From Duganella sp. SG902 (GTDB lineage Bacteria > Pseudomonadota > Gammaproteobacteria > Burkholderiales > Burkholderiaceae_D), in assembly GCF_013376005.1 (NCBI RefSeq), contig NZ_JABMJK010000003.1, positions 1 through 64,000 of the forward strand: a stretch of 64,000 nucleotides of DNA, written 5' to 3'. The notes beneath the pieces were generated by a model, which was not told the origin of the DNA, ran no database searches, and saw nothing but the letters and a program-made list of their open reading frames with translations. How positions within the stretch are numbered: the first letter of the stretch is position 1; the number at the start of each line of letters is the position of its first letter. This document shows, one piece after another, positions 1-7,688 of the stretch. The translations under genes were made by a program, and so were the position numbers.

Positions 1-2
1 CC

Positions 3-95
3 TTATTTCAGCGCGCCGAGACTGAAATATCGGGATACCGACGACGACGACGCCAGATGGAGGAATTCGCACAACTGCAACCTTCACTCTTTTGA
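3..95 (+). CDS. possible C-terminus of an unidentified gene cut by the window edge
   Basis: Reading frame 3 is open from the first base to a TGA at 93-95. It would encode a 30-residue basic tail ending in QPSLF. That ending resembles the beta-clamp binding pentapeptide (consensus QL[S/D]LF) found at or near the C-terminus of several DNA repair and replication proteins. Frame 1 is also open here, and 30 codons is too short to call a gene with confidence. It may be the tail of a plus-strand gene starting left of the window. No function is assigned. Confidence 0.25.
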   Translation, partial: LFQRAETEISGYRRRRRQMEEFAQLQPSLF

Positions 96-129
96 AACCA
101 TGTCAACAAAATTATTCCGGACAGCAGTG

Positions 130-196
130 CGCGCAGGCGGGGACCCATACGGCGCGGACGGCGATGCGGCGTATGGATTCCCGCCTGCGCGGGAAT
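130..196. repeat. paired REP-like palindromes
   Basis: Two 21-bp arms (130-150 and 171-191) are inverted copies of one another with two mismatches, separated by 20 bp. The right arm runs into a perfect inner palindrome at 177-196 (ATTCCCGC, CTGC loop, GCGGGAAT). A related palindrome lies at 14961-14980. The arrangement is that of a REP doublet (BIME-like). It sits about 20 bp beyond the last gene of the minus-strand bufferin operon, where such elements can protect 3' mRNA ends or help end transcription; that role is inferred. Confidence 0.7.
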
Positions 197-217
197 GACG
201 CGGCGGCGGCGGGCAGC

Positions 218-1303
218 CTAGGTGCGCCACCTGCCGGCGCGGGCCAGTTCGGCGACGGCGGCGGCGAAGGCCTGTGGCGCTTCCTGCGGCAGGTTGTGGC
301 CGGCGCCGGGAATGCGCAGGTGCTTGTGCGGACCGCTGAAGTGCGCGGCCGATGCGTTGCCGTCGGCGGCGTAGGCCGCGCCGTCGTCGGTGCCGTCCAT
401 GCTGATGGTGGGCACGCGGATCGCCGGCAAGGCCGCCAGCCTGGCTTCCTGTTCGGCGTAGTCGGGGAGGCCATCGGCGTGGCCGAGGCGGTGGCGGTAG
501 GCGTGGATGACCACCTCGACGTAGTCCGGATTGCGGAACGCTTGCGCCGTGCGCAGGAAGGTCGGGCCGTCGAAGTGCCAGCTGGGCGAGTTCCCCTCCC
601 ACAGCAGGCGCGCGATGTCGTCGCGGTTGGCGGCCAGGCCCGCGCGCCCGCGTTCGGTGAGGAAGTAGAACTGCTGCCAGCCGCCCGCCTCCGCCTTGGC
701 CGGCGCCGGCAGCGCGGCCTTGGCGATGTCGTCGATCAAATAGCCGTTGACCGCCACCAGCCCCACCACGCGGGTGGGCTTGAGCGCGGCCATCACGCAG
801 GCCGCGCGCCCGCCCCAGTCGTAGCCGGCCAGCACGGCTTCCGGGATGTGCAGCGCGTCCATGAAGTCGATCAGGTCCTGGCCGAGGGCGGCCTGCTGGC
901 CCGTGCGCGGCGTGGCGTCGTCGAGGAAGCGCGTGCTGCCGTGACCGCGCAGATAGGGCACCAGCACGCGGTAGCCCCGCTTCGCCAGCATCGGCGCCAC
1001 CTCGGCGTAGCTGTGGATGTCGTAGGGGAAGCCGTGCAGCAGGATCACCGGGCGGCCGTCGGCGGGGCCGGCCTCGTGGTAGCCGATGTCCAGCGTGTCG
1101 GTCCGCACCTGCTTCACCGGCAGCAGCGGCAGCGGCGCGGTCGGGCGCGTCGGCGGCGCCAGCGGCTTGCCGCGGCCAGCGCGCGCGGGACCGGCCGCGC
1201 CAGTGACGTTGGCGGCGTGGGCGGCGTTGGTGGTCAGCAGCGCGCCCGCCGTGCCGGCGGCGGCCAGCAGGAAGCGGCGGCGGTGTTGGATGGCGTCAGT
1301 CAT
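218..1303 (-). CDS. Tat-exported alpha/beta-hydrolase (epoxide hydrolase/dehalogenase-like)
   Basis: A 361-residue alpha/beta-hydrolase. The N-terminus has an RRRFLLAAAG stretch followed by an Ala-rich segment, as in a Tat signal peptide, so the enzyme is probably periplasmic. The oxyanion motif HGFP is at residues 90-93. The nucleophile elbow G-Y-D-W-G-G puts Asp162 at the catalytic position, as in epoxide hydrolases and haloalkane dehalogenases rather than Ser esterases. Acid candidates are Asp303 and Asp306, and the catalytic His is probably His336 (GAGHN). It overlaps the 3' end of bufC by 8 bp, so it is the last gene of the bufferin operon. Its substrate is unknown. A role in bufferin biology is only inferred from position; a passenger hydrolase is also possible. 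Confidence 0.85.
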   Translation of the reverse strand: MTDAIQHRRRFLLAAAGTAGALLTTNAAHAANVTGAAGPARAGRGKPLAPPTRPTAPLPLLPVKQVRTDTLDIGYHEAGPADGRPVILLHGFPYDIHSYAEVAPMLAKRGYRVLVPYLRGHGSTRFLDDATPRTGQQAALGQDLIDFMDALHIPEAVLAGYDWGGRAACVMAALKPTRVVGLVAVNGYLIDDIAKAALPAPAKAEAGGWQQFYFLTERGRAGLAANRDDIARLLWEGNSPSWHFDGPTFLRTAQAFRNPDYVEVVIHAYRHRLGHADGLPDYAEQEARLAALPAIRVPTISMDGTDDGAAYAADGNASAAHFSGPHKHLRIPGAGHNLPQEAPQAFAAAVAELARAGRWRT

Positions 1304-2078
1304 TGGTGTTCCTTTCGATGTCGGTGATCAGTTCACTGGCCAGCCATGCCGCCAGCAGTTCGCCGGCTTTCGCCACGCCGGCCGCCTCGCCGCAGCGCGC
1401 GGCCAGCCATTCGCACAGCGCGGCGAAGCCGCCGTCGCTTTGCAGCTGCAGCAAGGCTTCGTATTCCAGCAAGTCGACCTGCGTCAGGCAGGAGCGGTAG
1501 CCGCGCCGCCAGACCAGCAAGCCGCCCTGCTCCGCCAGCATTTCACTGTCCGGCAGCTCGCGCGCCTCCCACAAGGCCGACCACACCTGCTCCGAATTGG
1601 TGAGCGCCGTGGCGGTGCGCAGCGATGGCGTCAGCCGCAGGCGCGCGGTGTCCCAGTCGAGCCGCGCCATCGCCTCCGGCGCCAGGGCCTGCGTGTCCGG
1701 CGGCGCGTCGGCGGCGACGAAGGCCGCGCCCAGCGCGTGCTCGATCCACGCCAGCTCGTGCAGGTCAGGATTGTGCGGATACAGCGCCGCCAGCGTCCGC
1801 GCGAAGCCGTCGGCGTAGGCGTCCAGCGTCCACGCGTGCGGCGGATGGGCGTCGACGTGGGTGATGGCGGCGTGGCGGAACCCCTCCTCGCCCAGCCACA
1901 CCCGCAGCTTGGGGTAGCACGCTTCCAGCGCGCCCACCAGCTGCGCGCGGTAGTTGTTCTGGTAGACCGCGAGGCCGGCCATGGCGCGCGGCCCGCCGCC
2001 AACGCCGGCCAACACCGCGTCCGGCGGGGCGCCGACCAGCCATCGCTCGAAGCCGCGCTGCAAATCGGCCAGCATCAT
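1296..2078 (-). CDS. bufC: BufC-like DUF2063 protein (bufferin maturation partner)
   Basis: A 260-residue protein of the DUF2063 family, known as BufC in bufferin clusters, HvfC in Haemophilus and the counterpart of MbnC in methanobactin loci. The family N-terminus is visible: an FERWLVG start, then YQNNYRAQLVGALEACYP and a long helical domain. In the family it forms a heterodimer with the DUF692 iron enzyme and helps present the precursor peptide for Cys modification. The start at 2078 (MetMet) is supported by an ATGA overlap with the bufB stop (2075-2078), indicating translational coupling. The 3' end overlaps the downstream hydrolase by 8 bp. Expected to be cytoplasmic. Confidence 0.87.
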   Translation of the reverse strand: MMLADLQRGFERWLVGAPPDAVLAGVGGGPRAMAGLAVYQNNYRAQLVGALEACYPKLRVWLGEEGFRHAAITHVDAHPPHAWTLDAYADGFARTLAALYPHNPDLHELAWIEHALGAAFVAADAPPDTQALAPEAMARLDWDTARLRLTPSLRTATALTNSEQVWSALWEARELPDSEMLAEQGGLLVWRRGYRSCLTQVDLLEYEALLQLQSDGGFAALCEWLAARCGEAAGVAKAGELLAAWLASELITDIERNTND

Positions 2079-2932
2079 GCCGCCTCCCGCCGCGCCAGCA
2101 GTTCGCGGTCCCACGCGTGCGTGCCGCCCAGCTGGCGCGCGATCCACAGTTCCTGCAGCAGCTCGTCCAGCGGCGGGATATGGTCGTCGCGCTCGATCAT
2201 GGTGGCCACCGGGCCGACGCGCGCCATCACCTGCGCGTACAGACGCCACACCGCCTCGCACACCGGGCTGTCGTGGGTGTCGATCAGCAGCTCGGCGCCC
2301 TGGCTGTGGCCGGCCAGATGGATCTGGCGCACGGCGTCGTACGGCAGGCCGTCGAGGAAGTCGGCGGTGTCGAAGCCGTTGTTGGTGGCGCTGACGTAGA
2401 TGTTGTTCACGTCCAGCAGCAGGCCGCAGCCGGTGCGCCGGCTCATCGCGCGCAGGAATTCCCACTCGCTCATGGCGGCGCCGTCGAAGGCCAGATAGCT
2501 GGACGGGTTCTCGAACAGCATGGCGCGGCCCAGCGCGTCCTGGGCCTGGTGGATGTTGGCGCACACCACGTCCAGCGCCTCCTCGGTGTAGGGCAGCGGC
2601 AGCAGGTCGTGCGAGTTGAAGCCGCCGATGCGCGACCAGCTCAGATGGTCGGACACGAACAGCGGCTCGATCTCGTCCACCAGCGCCTTCAGGCGCTTGA
2701 GGTAGTCGGCGCGCAGCCCGTCGGCCGAGCCGATCGACATCGACACGCCGTGCAGCACCACCGGGTGCCGCTCGCGCACCTGGCGCAGGATGTGGCGCGG
2801 CTGGCCGCCGTCCACCATGAAGTTCTCGGAAATGACCTCGACAAAATCCACTGCCACCTGGTTTTCCAGGAATTCGCGGTAGTGCTCTTTGCGCAGGCCC
2901 AGTCCATAGCCTGAGAAGGGTTGTAGGTTCAT
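2075..2932 (-). CDS. bufB: BufB, DUF692 multinuclear iron enzyme
   Basis: A 285-residue TIM-barrel enzyme of the DUF692 family (BufB/HvfB, homologous to MbnB). Family members use a di- or tri-iron centre and O2 to convert Cys residues of RiPP precursors into thio-oxazole or oxazolone-thioamide heterocycles. Candidate iron ligands are all present: His61 (HGVSMSIG), His96 (SDHLSW), Glu141 (FENPSS), Asp174 (LDVNNIYV), His205/His209 (HLAGHS), Asp218/His220 (DTHDSP) and Glu247. Length is normal for the family. It lies 59 bp after the bufA2-like gene, with a stem-loop between them, and is coupled to bufC. Its substrates are presumably the two Cys-rich peptides encoded upstream in the same operon. 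Confidence 0.93.
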   Translation of the reverse strand: MNLQPFSGYGLGLRKEHYREFLENQVAVDFVEVISENFMVDGGQPRHILRQVRERHPVVLHGVSMSIGSADGLRADYLKRLKALVDEIEPLFVSDHLSWSRIGGFNSHDLLPLPYTEEALDVVCANIHQAQDALGRAMLFENPSSYLAFDGAAMSEWEFLRAMSRRTGCGLLLDVNNIYVSATNNGFDTADFLDGLPYDAVRQIHLAGHSQGAELLIDTHDSPVCEAVWRLYAQVMARVGPVATMIERDDHIPPLDELLQELWIARQLGGTHAWDRELLARREAA

Positions 2933-2956
2933 CGCTGGCTCGCTCTTGGGTTAAAT

Positions 2957-2982
2957 GGCCCGGCGCTGACAATGGCCGGGCC
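2957..2982 (-). promoter_or_regulatory. stem-loop between bufA2-like gene and bufB
   Basis: A perfect 8-bp inverted repeat (GGCCCGGC / GCCGGGCC, arms 2957-2964 and 2975-2982, 10-nt loop) lies in the short gap after the bufA2-like stop codon. On the minus strand it is followed by ATTTAA and not by a T-run. It therefore looks like a processing or mRNA-stability hairpin, or a partial attenuator, and not a full terminator. Such hairpins commonly let a small precursor peptide be made in excess over its modifying enzymes; that role here is inferred. Confidence 0.55.
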
Positions 2983-2991
2983 GCGTGAGGG

Positions 2992-3276
2992 TTACTTCGG
3001 TTCGGTCAGGGTGCCGCCGGCCGCCAGGCAGGCGCTCCTGGTTTTCACCAGCACGCCCTCGCCCTTGCAGTTGTTCAGGCCCTTGCAGTCGTTCTTGGCG
3101 GTGGCGCACAGGCTGGTGCCCTTGCAGGTGTTGATGCCGTAGCAGCGGCCCAGCGGGTCGCTCTTGTCGGCCTTCTGGGTCTGCTCGGCGGCGTGGACGT
3201 TGGTGCCGACGGCCAGCGAGGCCATTGCCAGCATGGCGGAAGCGGCGGCGATGCTCAGACGGGTGGTGGTGCTCAT
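2992..3276 (-). CDS. bufA2: BufA2-like bufferin precursor peptide, six Cys
   Basis: A 94-residue secreted Cys-rich peptide. It has an N-terminal Sec signal (about residues 1-29, ending VHA). The mature part carries six Cys at positions 45, 51, 57, 64, 70 and 83, several followed by Lys-Gly (CKG three times). Bufferins are RiPP copper chelators whose core Cys residues are modified by BufB-BufC before export. The CKG repeats resemble the EGKCG-type motifs of Haemophilus HvfA. It sits between a secreted hydrolase and bufB in the same operon, and the stem-loop after it may raise its expression. The bufA2 assignment (six-Cys type versus the four-Cys DUF2282 type) comes from the Cys pattern, so the gene number is less certain than the family. 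Confidence 0.82.
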   Translation of the reverse strand: MSTTTRLSIAAASAMLAMASLAVGTNVHAAEQTQKADKSDPLGRCYGINTCKGTSLCATAKNDCKGLNNCKGEGVLVKTRSACLAAGGTLTEPK

Positions 3277-3293
3277 GGGTGTACTCCTTCAGG

Positions 3294-4100
3294 TTAGTGC
3301 GCGTTGTGCGCGGCGGTCAAAATAACGTCGGCGACTTTCTCGGGCTGCGAGATGTAGACCAGGTGGCTGGCCTTGATCTCGGTCACCGTGGCGCCGGCGC
3401 GCTGGTACATCCAGCGCTGCAGGTCGGGGCTGAGCGCGCGGTCGTCGGTGGCGACGATGGCGTAACTCGGCTTGCTGCGCCACGCCGCCGCCCAGATCTG
3501 GGTGGTGAAGGCGGACGTGGTGGCCGGCACCTGGGCGGCGGCCATGAAGTTGGTGCGGTTCTCGGCCAGGTCGGCGCCGAAGTCGGCGTGGAATCTGGCG
3601 CGGTCGAAGAACAGGTGGCCGTCCTGGGTGGCCTGCACCGAGTTGCTCGGCGCGGGCATGGAGCCCAGCACCTGCGCCAGGCTTTCGCCGACGTCGGGCA
3701 GCAGCGCCGAGACGTAGACCAGGGCCTTGACCTTGTCGCGGGCGCCGGCGGCGGAGATGATGGCGCCGCCGGAGCTGTGGCCGACCAGCACCACCGGGCC
3801 GACCTGCTGGTCGAGCACCTCGCGGGCGGCGGCGACGTCGTCGTCAAAGCTGGTGTGCGGCTGGTTGGCGATGGTGACGTGGTAGCCGGCGTGGTACAGG
3901 ATGTCGAACACCACGCGCCAGCCGGAGCCGTCGACAAAGGAGCCGGGCACGATGACGACGTTGCGCGCGCCGGCGGCGGTGGGGCCAGCGGCCGGCGGCG
4001 CGGCGGGCGCGGCCTGGGCCTGGGCCGGGGCCAGACCGCCGGCGGCGGCCAGCAGCGCGGCGGCGATGGCGGCCGCTTTCAGGGCCAGGATGGCGCGCAT
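3294..4100 (-). CDS. secreted Ser alpha/beta-hydrolase inside the bufferin operon
   Basis: A 268-residue alpha/beta-hydrolase. The start at 4100 shares one base with the stop of the upstream bufA1-like gene (TAATG), so the two are translationally coupled. An Ala-rich signal peptide covers about residues 1-29. The Ser nucleophile is Ser109 in GHSSG (107-111), with Asp219 or Asp220 and His246 completing a plausible triad. It resembles the small esterase-like hydrolases with a VPG-F-DGSGW entry motif. It is not one of the core bufferin proteins (BufA, B, C and DoxX), yet it lies between the two precursor genes. This suggests a linked envelope function such as ester or lactone cleavage; no substrate can be named from sequence. 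Confidence 0.83.
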   Translation of the reverse strand: MRAILALKAAAIAAALLAAAGGLAPAQAQAAPAAPPAAGPTAAGARNVVIVPGSFVDGSGWRVVFDILYHAGYHVTIANQPHTSFDDDVAAAREVLDQQVGPVVLVGHSSGGAIISAAGARDKVKALVYVSALLPDVGESLAQVLGSMPAPSNSVQATQDGHLFFDRARFHADFGADLAENRTNFMAAAQVPATTSAFTTQIWAAAWRSKPSYAIVATDDRALSPDLQRWMYQRAGATVTEIKASHLVYISQPEKVADVILTAAHNAH

Positions 4101-4384
4101 TATTTCTTCTCCTTCGGCGTCAGCGAGCCATAGCCTTTCGGCGTCTTGATCCTGGTGCAGGTGCCCTTCTCGACCAGGGTCCAGGCGTCGCCCTGATAGT
4201 CGACCGAGGAGGTGCCGGCGCAGCTGGTGCCGGCGCCGGCGGCGCAGTCGTTCTGGCCGGCCTTGGCCACGCCGTAGCATTTCTCGGTGGCCGGCTTGGC
4301 GGCGTCGGCGGCCTGGGCGCCGGTGGCCAGCGCGGCCAGGGTCAGGGCCAGCGAGGCGGCCAGCGCGGTGCGGGTGTTGGTCAT
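4100..4384 (-). CDS. bufA1: BufA1-like DUF2282 bufferin precursor peptide, four Cys
   Basis: A 94-residue secreted peptide of the DUF2282 family. The Sec signal covers about residues 1-25 (ATGAQA). The mature part keeps the family pattern [18 protein letters not shown] and KGTC, with Cys at 36, 47, 55 and 76. Family members are bufferins: copper-binding RiPPs matured by the DUF692/DUF2063 pair. The C-terminus is Lys-rich. The gene is preceded by a perfect-length palindromic operator candidate (4413-4435), so it probably has its own regulated promoter in addition to any read-through from doxX. A good Shine-Dalgarno (GAAAGGAAA) lies upstream of the ATG. Confidence 0.92.
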   Translation of the reverse strand: MTNTRTALAASLALTLAALATGAQAADAAKPATEKCYGVAKAGQNDCAAGAGTSCAGTSSVDYQGDAWTLVEKGTCTRIKTPKGYGSLTPKEKK

Positions 4385-4412
4385 GGTGTTTCCTTTCTCA
4401 CAGGTTTAAAAG

Positions 4413-4435
4413 CGTATTCGATGACATCGGATACG
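4413..4435 (-). promoter_or_regulatory. palindromic operator candidate, copy 1
   Basis: A 23-bp palindrome made of 11-bp half sites CGTATTCGATG (4413-4423) and CATCGGATACG (4425-4435) around one central base, 10 of 11 positions symmetrical. It sits about 30 bp upstream of the bufA1-like start, where a repressor or activator of the minus-strand operon would bind. Two related copies lie upstream of doxX. The cognate regulator is not in the window. Confidence 0.6.
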
Positions 4436-4440
4436 AGTAA

Positions 4441-4875
4441 TTACTTAAACAGCAGACGGTCGAGCGACCAGGCGCCACCGCCCTGGGCGATCAGCGGCAG
4501 CAGCACGGCAGTCCACAGCAAGTGGGTCGGCCAGGCGCCGGGGTAGACGAAGAGTTCAATCACGGCCGTCATGCCCAGCAGCGCCAGCGCCGAGACGCGG
4601 GTGCACAGGCCCAGCACCAGCAGCAGCGGGAACAGGTGCTCGGCGTAGGCGGCCATGGGCGCGGCCAGCTCGGCCGGGATCAGCGGCAGCGCGTATTCCG
4701 TGCGGAACAGTTCATAGGTGAAGGGCTTGATGGTCAGCCAGCCCTGCACCTTGGTGCGGCCGGACAGGAAGAACACGGCCGCGATGCCCACCCGCGCCAG
4801 CAGCAATTGCAGGGCGGGCGGCAGCAGGGCCGGCAGGCGGGCGCGCAGGGGCGCGGCGAAACTGAGTGCGTTCAT
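4441..4875 (-). CDS. DoxX-family membrane protein of the bufferin operon
   Basis: A 144-residue integral membrane protein with about four hydrophobic helices (for example [16 protein letters not shown], a helix around [11 protein letters not shown], and [16 protein letters not shown]). DoxX-like proteins (BufD/HvfD type) are standard members of DUF692-bufferin operons and are thought to assist in quinone or redox chemistry or in export. The start at 4875 was chosen because GGAG lies 7 bp before it. A farther upstream ATG at 4911 has no such site and falls in an operator-like repeat. It is the first gene of the minus-strand cluster, followed after 56 bp by the bufA1-like gene. Confidence 0.88.
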   Translation of the reverse strand: MNALSFAAPLRARLPALLPPALQLLLARVGIAAVFFLSGRTKVQGWLTIKPFTYELFRTEYALPLIPAELAAPMAAYAEHLFPLLLVLGLCTRVSALALLGMTAVIELFVYPGAWPTHLLWTAVLLPLIAQGGGAWSLDRLLFK

Positions 4876-4896
4876 GGGGGAACTCCGGTTATTAAT

Positions 4897-4917
4897 CGCA
4901 TCCGTTTGCATCGGACG
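4897..4917 (-). promoter_or_regulatory. palindromic operator candidate, copy 2 (shortened)
   Basis: CGCATCCGTTT, one base, then CATCGGACG: the same motif as at 4413-4435 but two bases shorter in the right half. It lies 22 bp upstream of the doxX start. Confidence 0.45.
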
Positions 4918-4953
4918 AGATGAATCATACCCACGCGCGCCGGCAAAGTCAAT

Positions 4954-4976
4954 CGCATTTGATTGAATCGTATCCG
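4954..4976 (-). promoter_or_regulatory. palindromic operator candidate, copy 3
   Basis: CGCATTTGATT, one base, then AATCGTATCCG: each 11-bp half matches the copy at 4413-4435 at 8 positions, with identical spacing. It lies about 80 bp upstream of doxX, in the gap between doxX and the 3' end of the next cyanophycinase gene. Confidence 0.45.
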
Positions 4977-4988
4977 AATTATTTTTGC

Positions 4989-6233
4989 TTATTGCGTGGA
5001 CAGCGACTGGCCGATGTCCAGCGGCCGGATGTCGAGCCGCATGCGCAGGATGGAATAGCTGTGCGGCGCGGCCGAGGCGTAGGCCACGCTGTCGCGCGTC
5101 TTGCTGAGGGTGAACTGGAAGCCCAGCTCGGGCAGCGCGCCGTTGCGCCCGCTGGTGGCGATGCCGATCGCCTCGCTGCGGCGGTTGTTCATCAGGTTTT
5201 CCATCAGCTGCACCAGCGCGCCGCGACCGAGGATGTCGGGCGAGAACACCGGCTCGGCGCCGAGGTCGGCGCGCGCGCCCAGCTTGCCGCCGGCCTTGGC
5301 CGCGGACGGGGTGAAGGTGTGGCTGGCCAGGTCGTACAGGTCGCCGCGGTCGAGGTAGCTGATCACGGCGTTGCTGACGTTGAAGCCGGGCCGCGCCGGG
5401 TCGGTGCTGGCGCGCGTCAGGTCGACCAGCAGCGCGCCCTTGCTGCCGACGATCTCCACGCGGCGCCGCGGGTCGACCACCATGGCGGTGTTTTCGTCGA
5501 TGCCGAGGCCGTATTTATAGCCCTTGGCCAGCATGGCCGGGATCATGCGGGCGAAGCGGCCGCGCACCAGGAAGTGCTGGTCGACGAACACGTCGTCGCC
5601 GATGAAGCCGAGGCCGGGGGCGATTTCCTCGCCCTCGCGCACGCCGCCGCGCAGGGTGGCAAACACGGTCTTGGGCGCGTAGAACATGGTGCTGCTCATG
5701 ACGGCCGCGCCGGCGCTGTTGCCGGCCACCACGCCGCCGCGCCGGTAGACGTCCCAGACGGCGTCCAGCACGGCGCTGCGGCTGCCGTCCGGCCGCACCA
5801 GCGCCTGGGTGATGCGGGCCTGGTCGCCGCCGGAGAAGAACACGCCGGCGGCGCCGCGCACGGCGTCGGCCAGCAGGGGGTCGTCGGCGGCCTTGCGGTA
5901 GTCGCTGTCGGCCAGCTTGACGGCCAGCGGCACCTGGAAGGCGTCGGCGCCGTAGCGGTTCAGGTAGTCGACGATGGCGGCCGCCACCGGGGCCGGGTCG
6001 GCCGCCGCCGACGCGAACACGGCGATGCGCGCGCCCTGCCCGCCCGCCAGCGCGACGATGCGCTGCCAGACGGCCTCGTTGTCGGGCCGCAGGCCGCCGC
6101 CGATGATGACCAGCGAGCCGCGCGGGGCGTCGGCCAGGGGGGCGGCCGGGGGGGCGGCCGGGGCGGCGCCGGCGCCGGCCGGCATGGCCAGCAGCACCAC
6201 GGCGTGGAACAGGAAGTGGATCAGCATGCGCAT
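4989..6233 (-). CDS. secreted cyanophycinase (S51 family), copy A
   Basis: A 414-residue cyanophycinase-like serine exopeptidase with an N-terminal signal (about residues 1-24) and a Pro/Ala-rich linker. Family motifs are present: [11 protein letters not shown] (42-52), FFSGGDQAR (132-140, substrate pocket) and the nucleophile Ser173 in AGNSAGA. Cyanophycinases cut the Asp-Arg polymer cyanophycin to beta-Asp-Arg dipeptides. Secreted (CphE-type) members allow growth on external polymer, which fits the signal peptide here. It follows a paralogue by 108 bp on the same strand, and a TonB receptor and a transporter lie beyond, so it probably belongs to a scavenging locus. No cyanophycin synthetase is visible in the window. 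Confidence 0.9.
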   Translation of the reverse strand: MRMLIHFLFHAVVLLAMPAGAGAAPAAPPAAPLADAPRGSLVIIGGGLRPDNEAVWQRIVALAGGQGARIAVFASAAADPAPVAAAIVDYLNRYGADAFQVPLAVKLADSDYRKAADDPLLADAVRGAAGVFFSGGDQARITQALVRPDGSRSAVLDAVWDVYRRGGVVAGNSAGAAVMSSTMFYAPKTVFATLRGGVREGEEIAPGLGFIGDDVFVDQHFLVRGRFARMIPAMLAKGYKYGLGIDENTAMVVDPRRRVEIVGSKGALLVDLTRASTDPARPGFNVSNAVISYLDRGDLYDLASHTFTPSAAKAGGKLGARADLGAEPVFSPDILGRGALVQLMENLMNNRRSEAIGIATSGRNGALPELGFQFTLSKTRDSVAYASAAPHSYSILRMRLDIRPLDIGQSLSTQ

Positions 6234-6341
6234 GAGGGCTCCGGGCTTGCCCCGACCGCCAGGGTCCGGCCCGCCGGGGGCAGGCCCCGGCGCCGGCGGG
6301 GTGCGGGTTGCGTGGGTGCCCCTACTATACCTGAAGCCGCG

Positions 6342-7673
6342 CTAGCGGTAACGGTACAGCGGCTGCGCCAGCTGGATCGGCCGGATGTCCATGCGCAGCT
6401 TGAGCACGGAGTAGGCCTCGACCTCGGTCGAGCTGTAGCCGACGCTGTTGATGGTCTTGCTGAAGCGGAACTCGAAGCCCAGCTCGGGGTTGAAGTCGCG
6501 CGGGTTGCCGAAGGCGATGCCGATGGCTTCCTGCTGGGCGTTGTCGATCAGGTTGACCATCAGGTCCAGCACGGCGTTGTTGCCGAGGATGTCGTTGGTG
6601 TAGACCGGCTCGCGGGTGTCGGGCTGGTTCGGGTCGAGCTTGTTGTCGGCCTTGTCCGGCGAGGGCGTGAATTCGCGCGTGACCAGGTTGAACTTGTCGC
6701 CGCGGTCGAGGTAACTGATGGTGGCGTTGGAGATGTTGAAGCCCTTGATGCCGCGGTCGGTGATGGCGGCCGACAGGTCCAGCAGCAGCGCGCCGCTGTA
6801 GCCGATGATCTCGACGTCGCGCCGGGCGTTGACCACCATGGCGGTGTTCTCGTCGATGCCGAGGCCGATCTGGTAGCCCTTCTTCAGCATCACCGGGATC
6901 ATGCGCGCGAAGCGGCCGCGCACCAGCAGGTGCTGGTCGACAAACACGTCCTCGCCGATGAAGCCGAGGCCGGGGGCGATCTCGTGGCCGTCGTTGACGC
7001 CCTGCTTGAGCATGTCCAGCGTCGACTTGGCGTCGTAGAACATGGTGGTGCTCATGATGGCGGCGCCGGCCGAGGAGCCGGCCACCACGCCGCCGTCGCG
7101 GTAGACGTCCCACACGGCGTCCAGCGCGGCCGTGTGGCTGCCGTCCGGGCGCACCAGCGCGCGCGTGATGCGGGCCTGGTCGCCGCCGGTGAAGTAGATC
7201 CCGGTGGCCGAATGGATCATGGCCACGGTTTCCGGGTCCTCGGCGGCCTTGCGGTAGTCGCTATTGGGCCAGGTGACGCCGAGCGGGATGGCGAACGCCT
7301 GGGCGCCGTACTGATTGAGCTTGTTGACGGTGGCCTGGGCCGCCGCCTCGGGGTTGATCGAGGCCGAGCCGAACACGCCGATGCGCGCGCCCTTGCCGCC
7401 GGCCAGCTGCACGATGCGCTGCCAGACCTCGGCGTTCTCGGTGCGCAGGCCGCCGCCGATGATGACCAGGTTGCCCGCCGGCGGCGCCAGCACCGGCTTG
7501 GGCGGCGGCACCGCCTTGGCCGGCTTGCTGCTCTTGCCCGGCACCTGCACCTTGGGCACCGGCGCGCCCGGCACCGGCGTCGAGGCCGCCTGGGCGGCGC
7601 CCGCCAGCGCCAGCAGCCACAGCATGCAGAGGCGCAAGCACAGCTGCCGCAGCGTCAAACCCGTTACTTTCAT
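6342..7673 (-). CDS. secreted cyanophycinase (S51 family), copy B
   Basis: A 443-residue paralogue of the next gene downstream. After a signal peptide (about residues 1-29) there is an unusual Pro/Lys/Val-rich linker (about 31-66) before the catalytic domain. Motifs: [30 protein letters not shown], and nucleophile Ser201 in AGSSAGA. The two copies share long blocks, for example in the WDVYR-GGVVAG and GLGFIG-DVFVDQH regions, so they arose by tandem duplication and then diverged. Linker length and surface positions may tune one copy to polymer and the other to oligomers. Transcription probably continues into copy A; a candidate terminator for the TonB receptor lies just upstream. Confidence 0.9.
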   Translation of the reverse strand: MKVTGLTLRQLCLRLCMLWLLALAGAAQAASTPVPGAPVPKVQVPGKSSKPAKAVPPPKPVLAPPAGNLVIIGGGLRTENAEVWQRIVQLAGGKGARIGVFGSASINPEAAAQATVNKLNQYGAQAFAIPLGVTWPNSDYRKAAEDPETVAMIHSATGIYFTGGDQARITRALVRPDGSHTAALDAVWDVYRDGGVVAGSSAGAAIMSTTMFYDAKSTLDMLKQGVNDGHEIAPGLGFIGEDVFVDQHLLVRGRFARMIPVMLKKGYQIGLGIDENTAMVVNARRDVEIIGYSGALLLDLSAAITDRGIKGFNISNATISYLDRGDKFNLVTREFTPSPDKADNKLDPNQPDTREPVYTNDILGNNAVLDLMVNLIDNAQQEAIGIAFGNPRDFNPELGFEFRFSKTINSVGYSSTEVEAYSVLKLRMDIRPIQLAQPLYRYR

Positions 7674-7688
7674 GTTCCCCTTCCGATG

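Noticed and set aside
2117..2914. A 265-codon plus-strand frame over bufB
   Set aside because: Antisense shadow; the minus strand encodes all DUF692 ligands.
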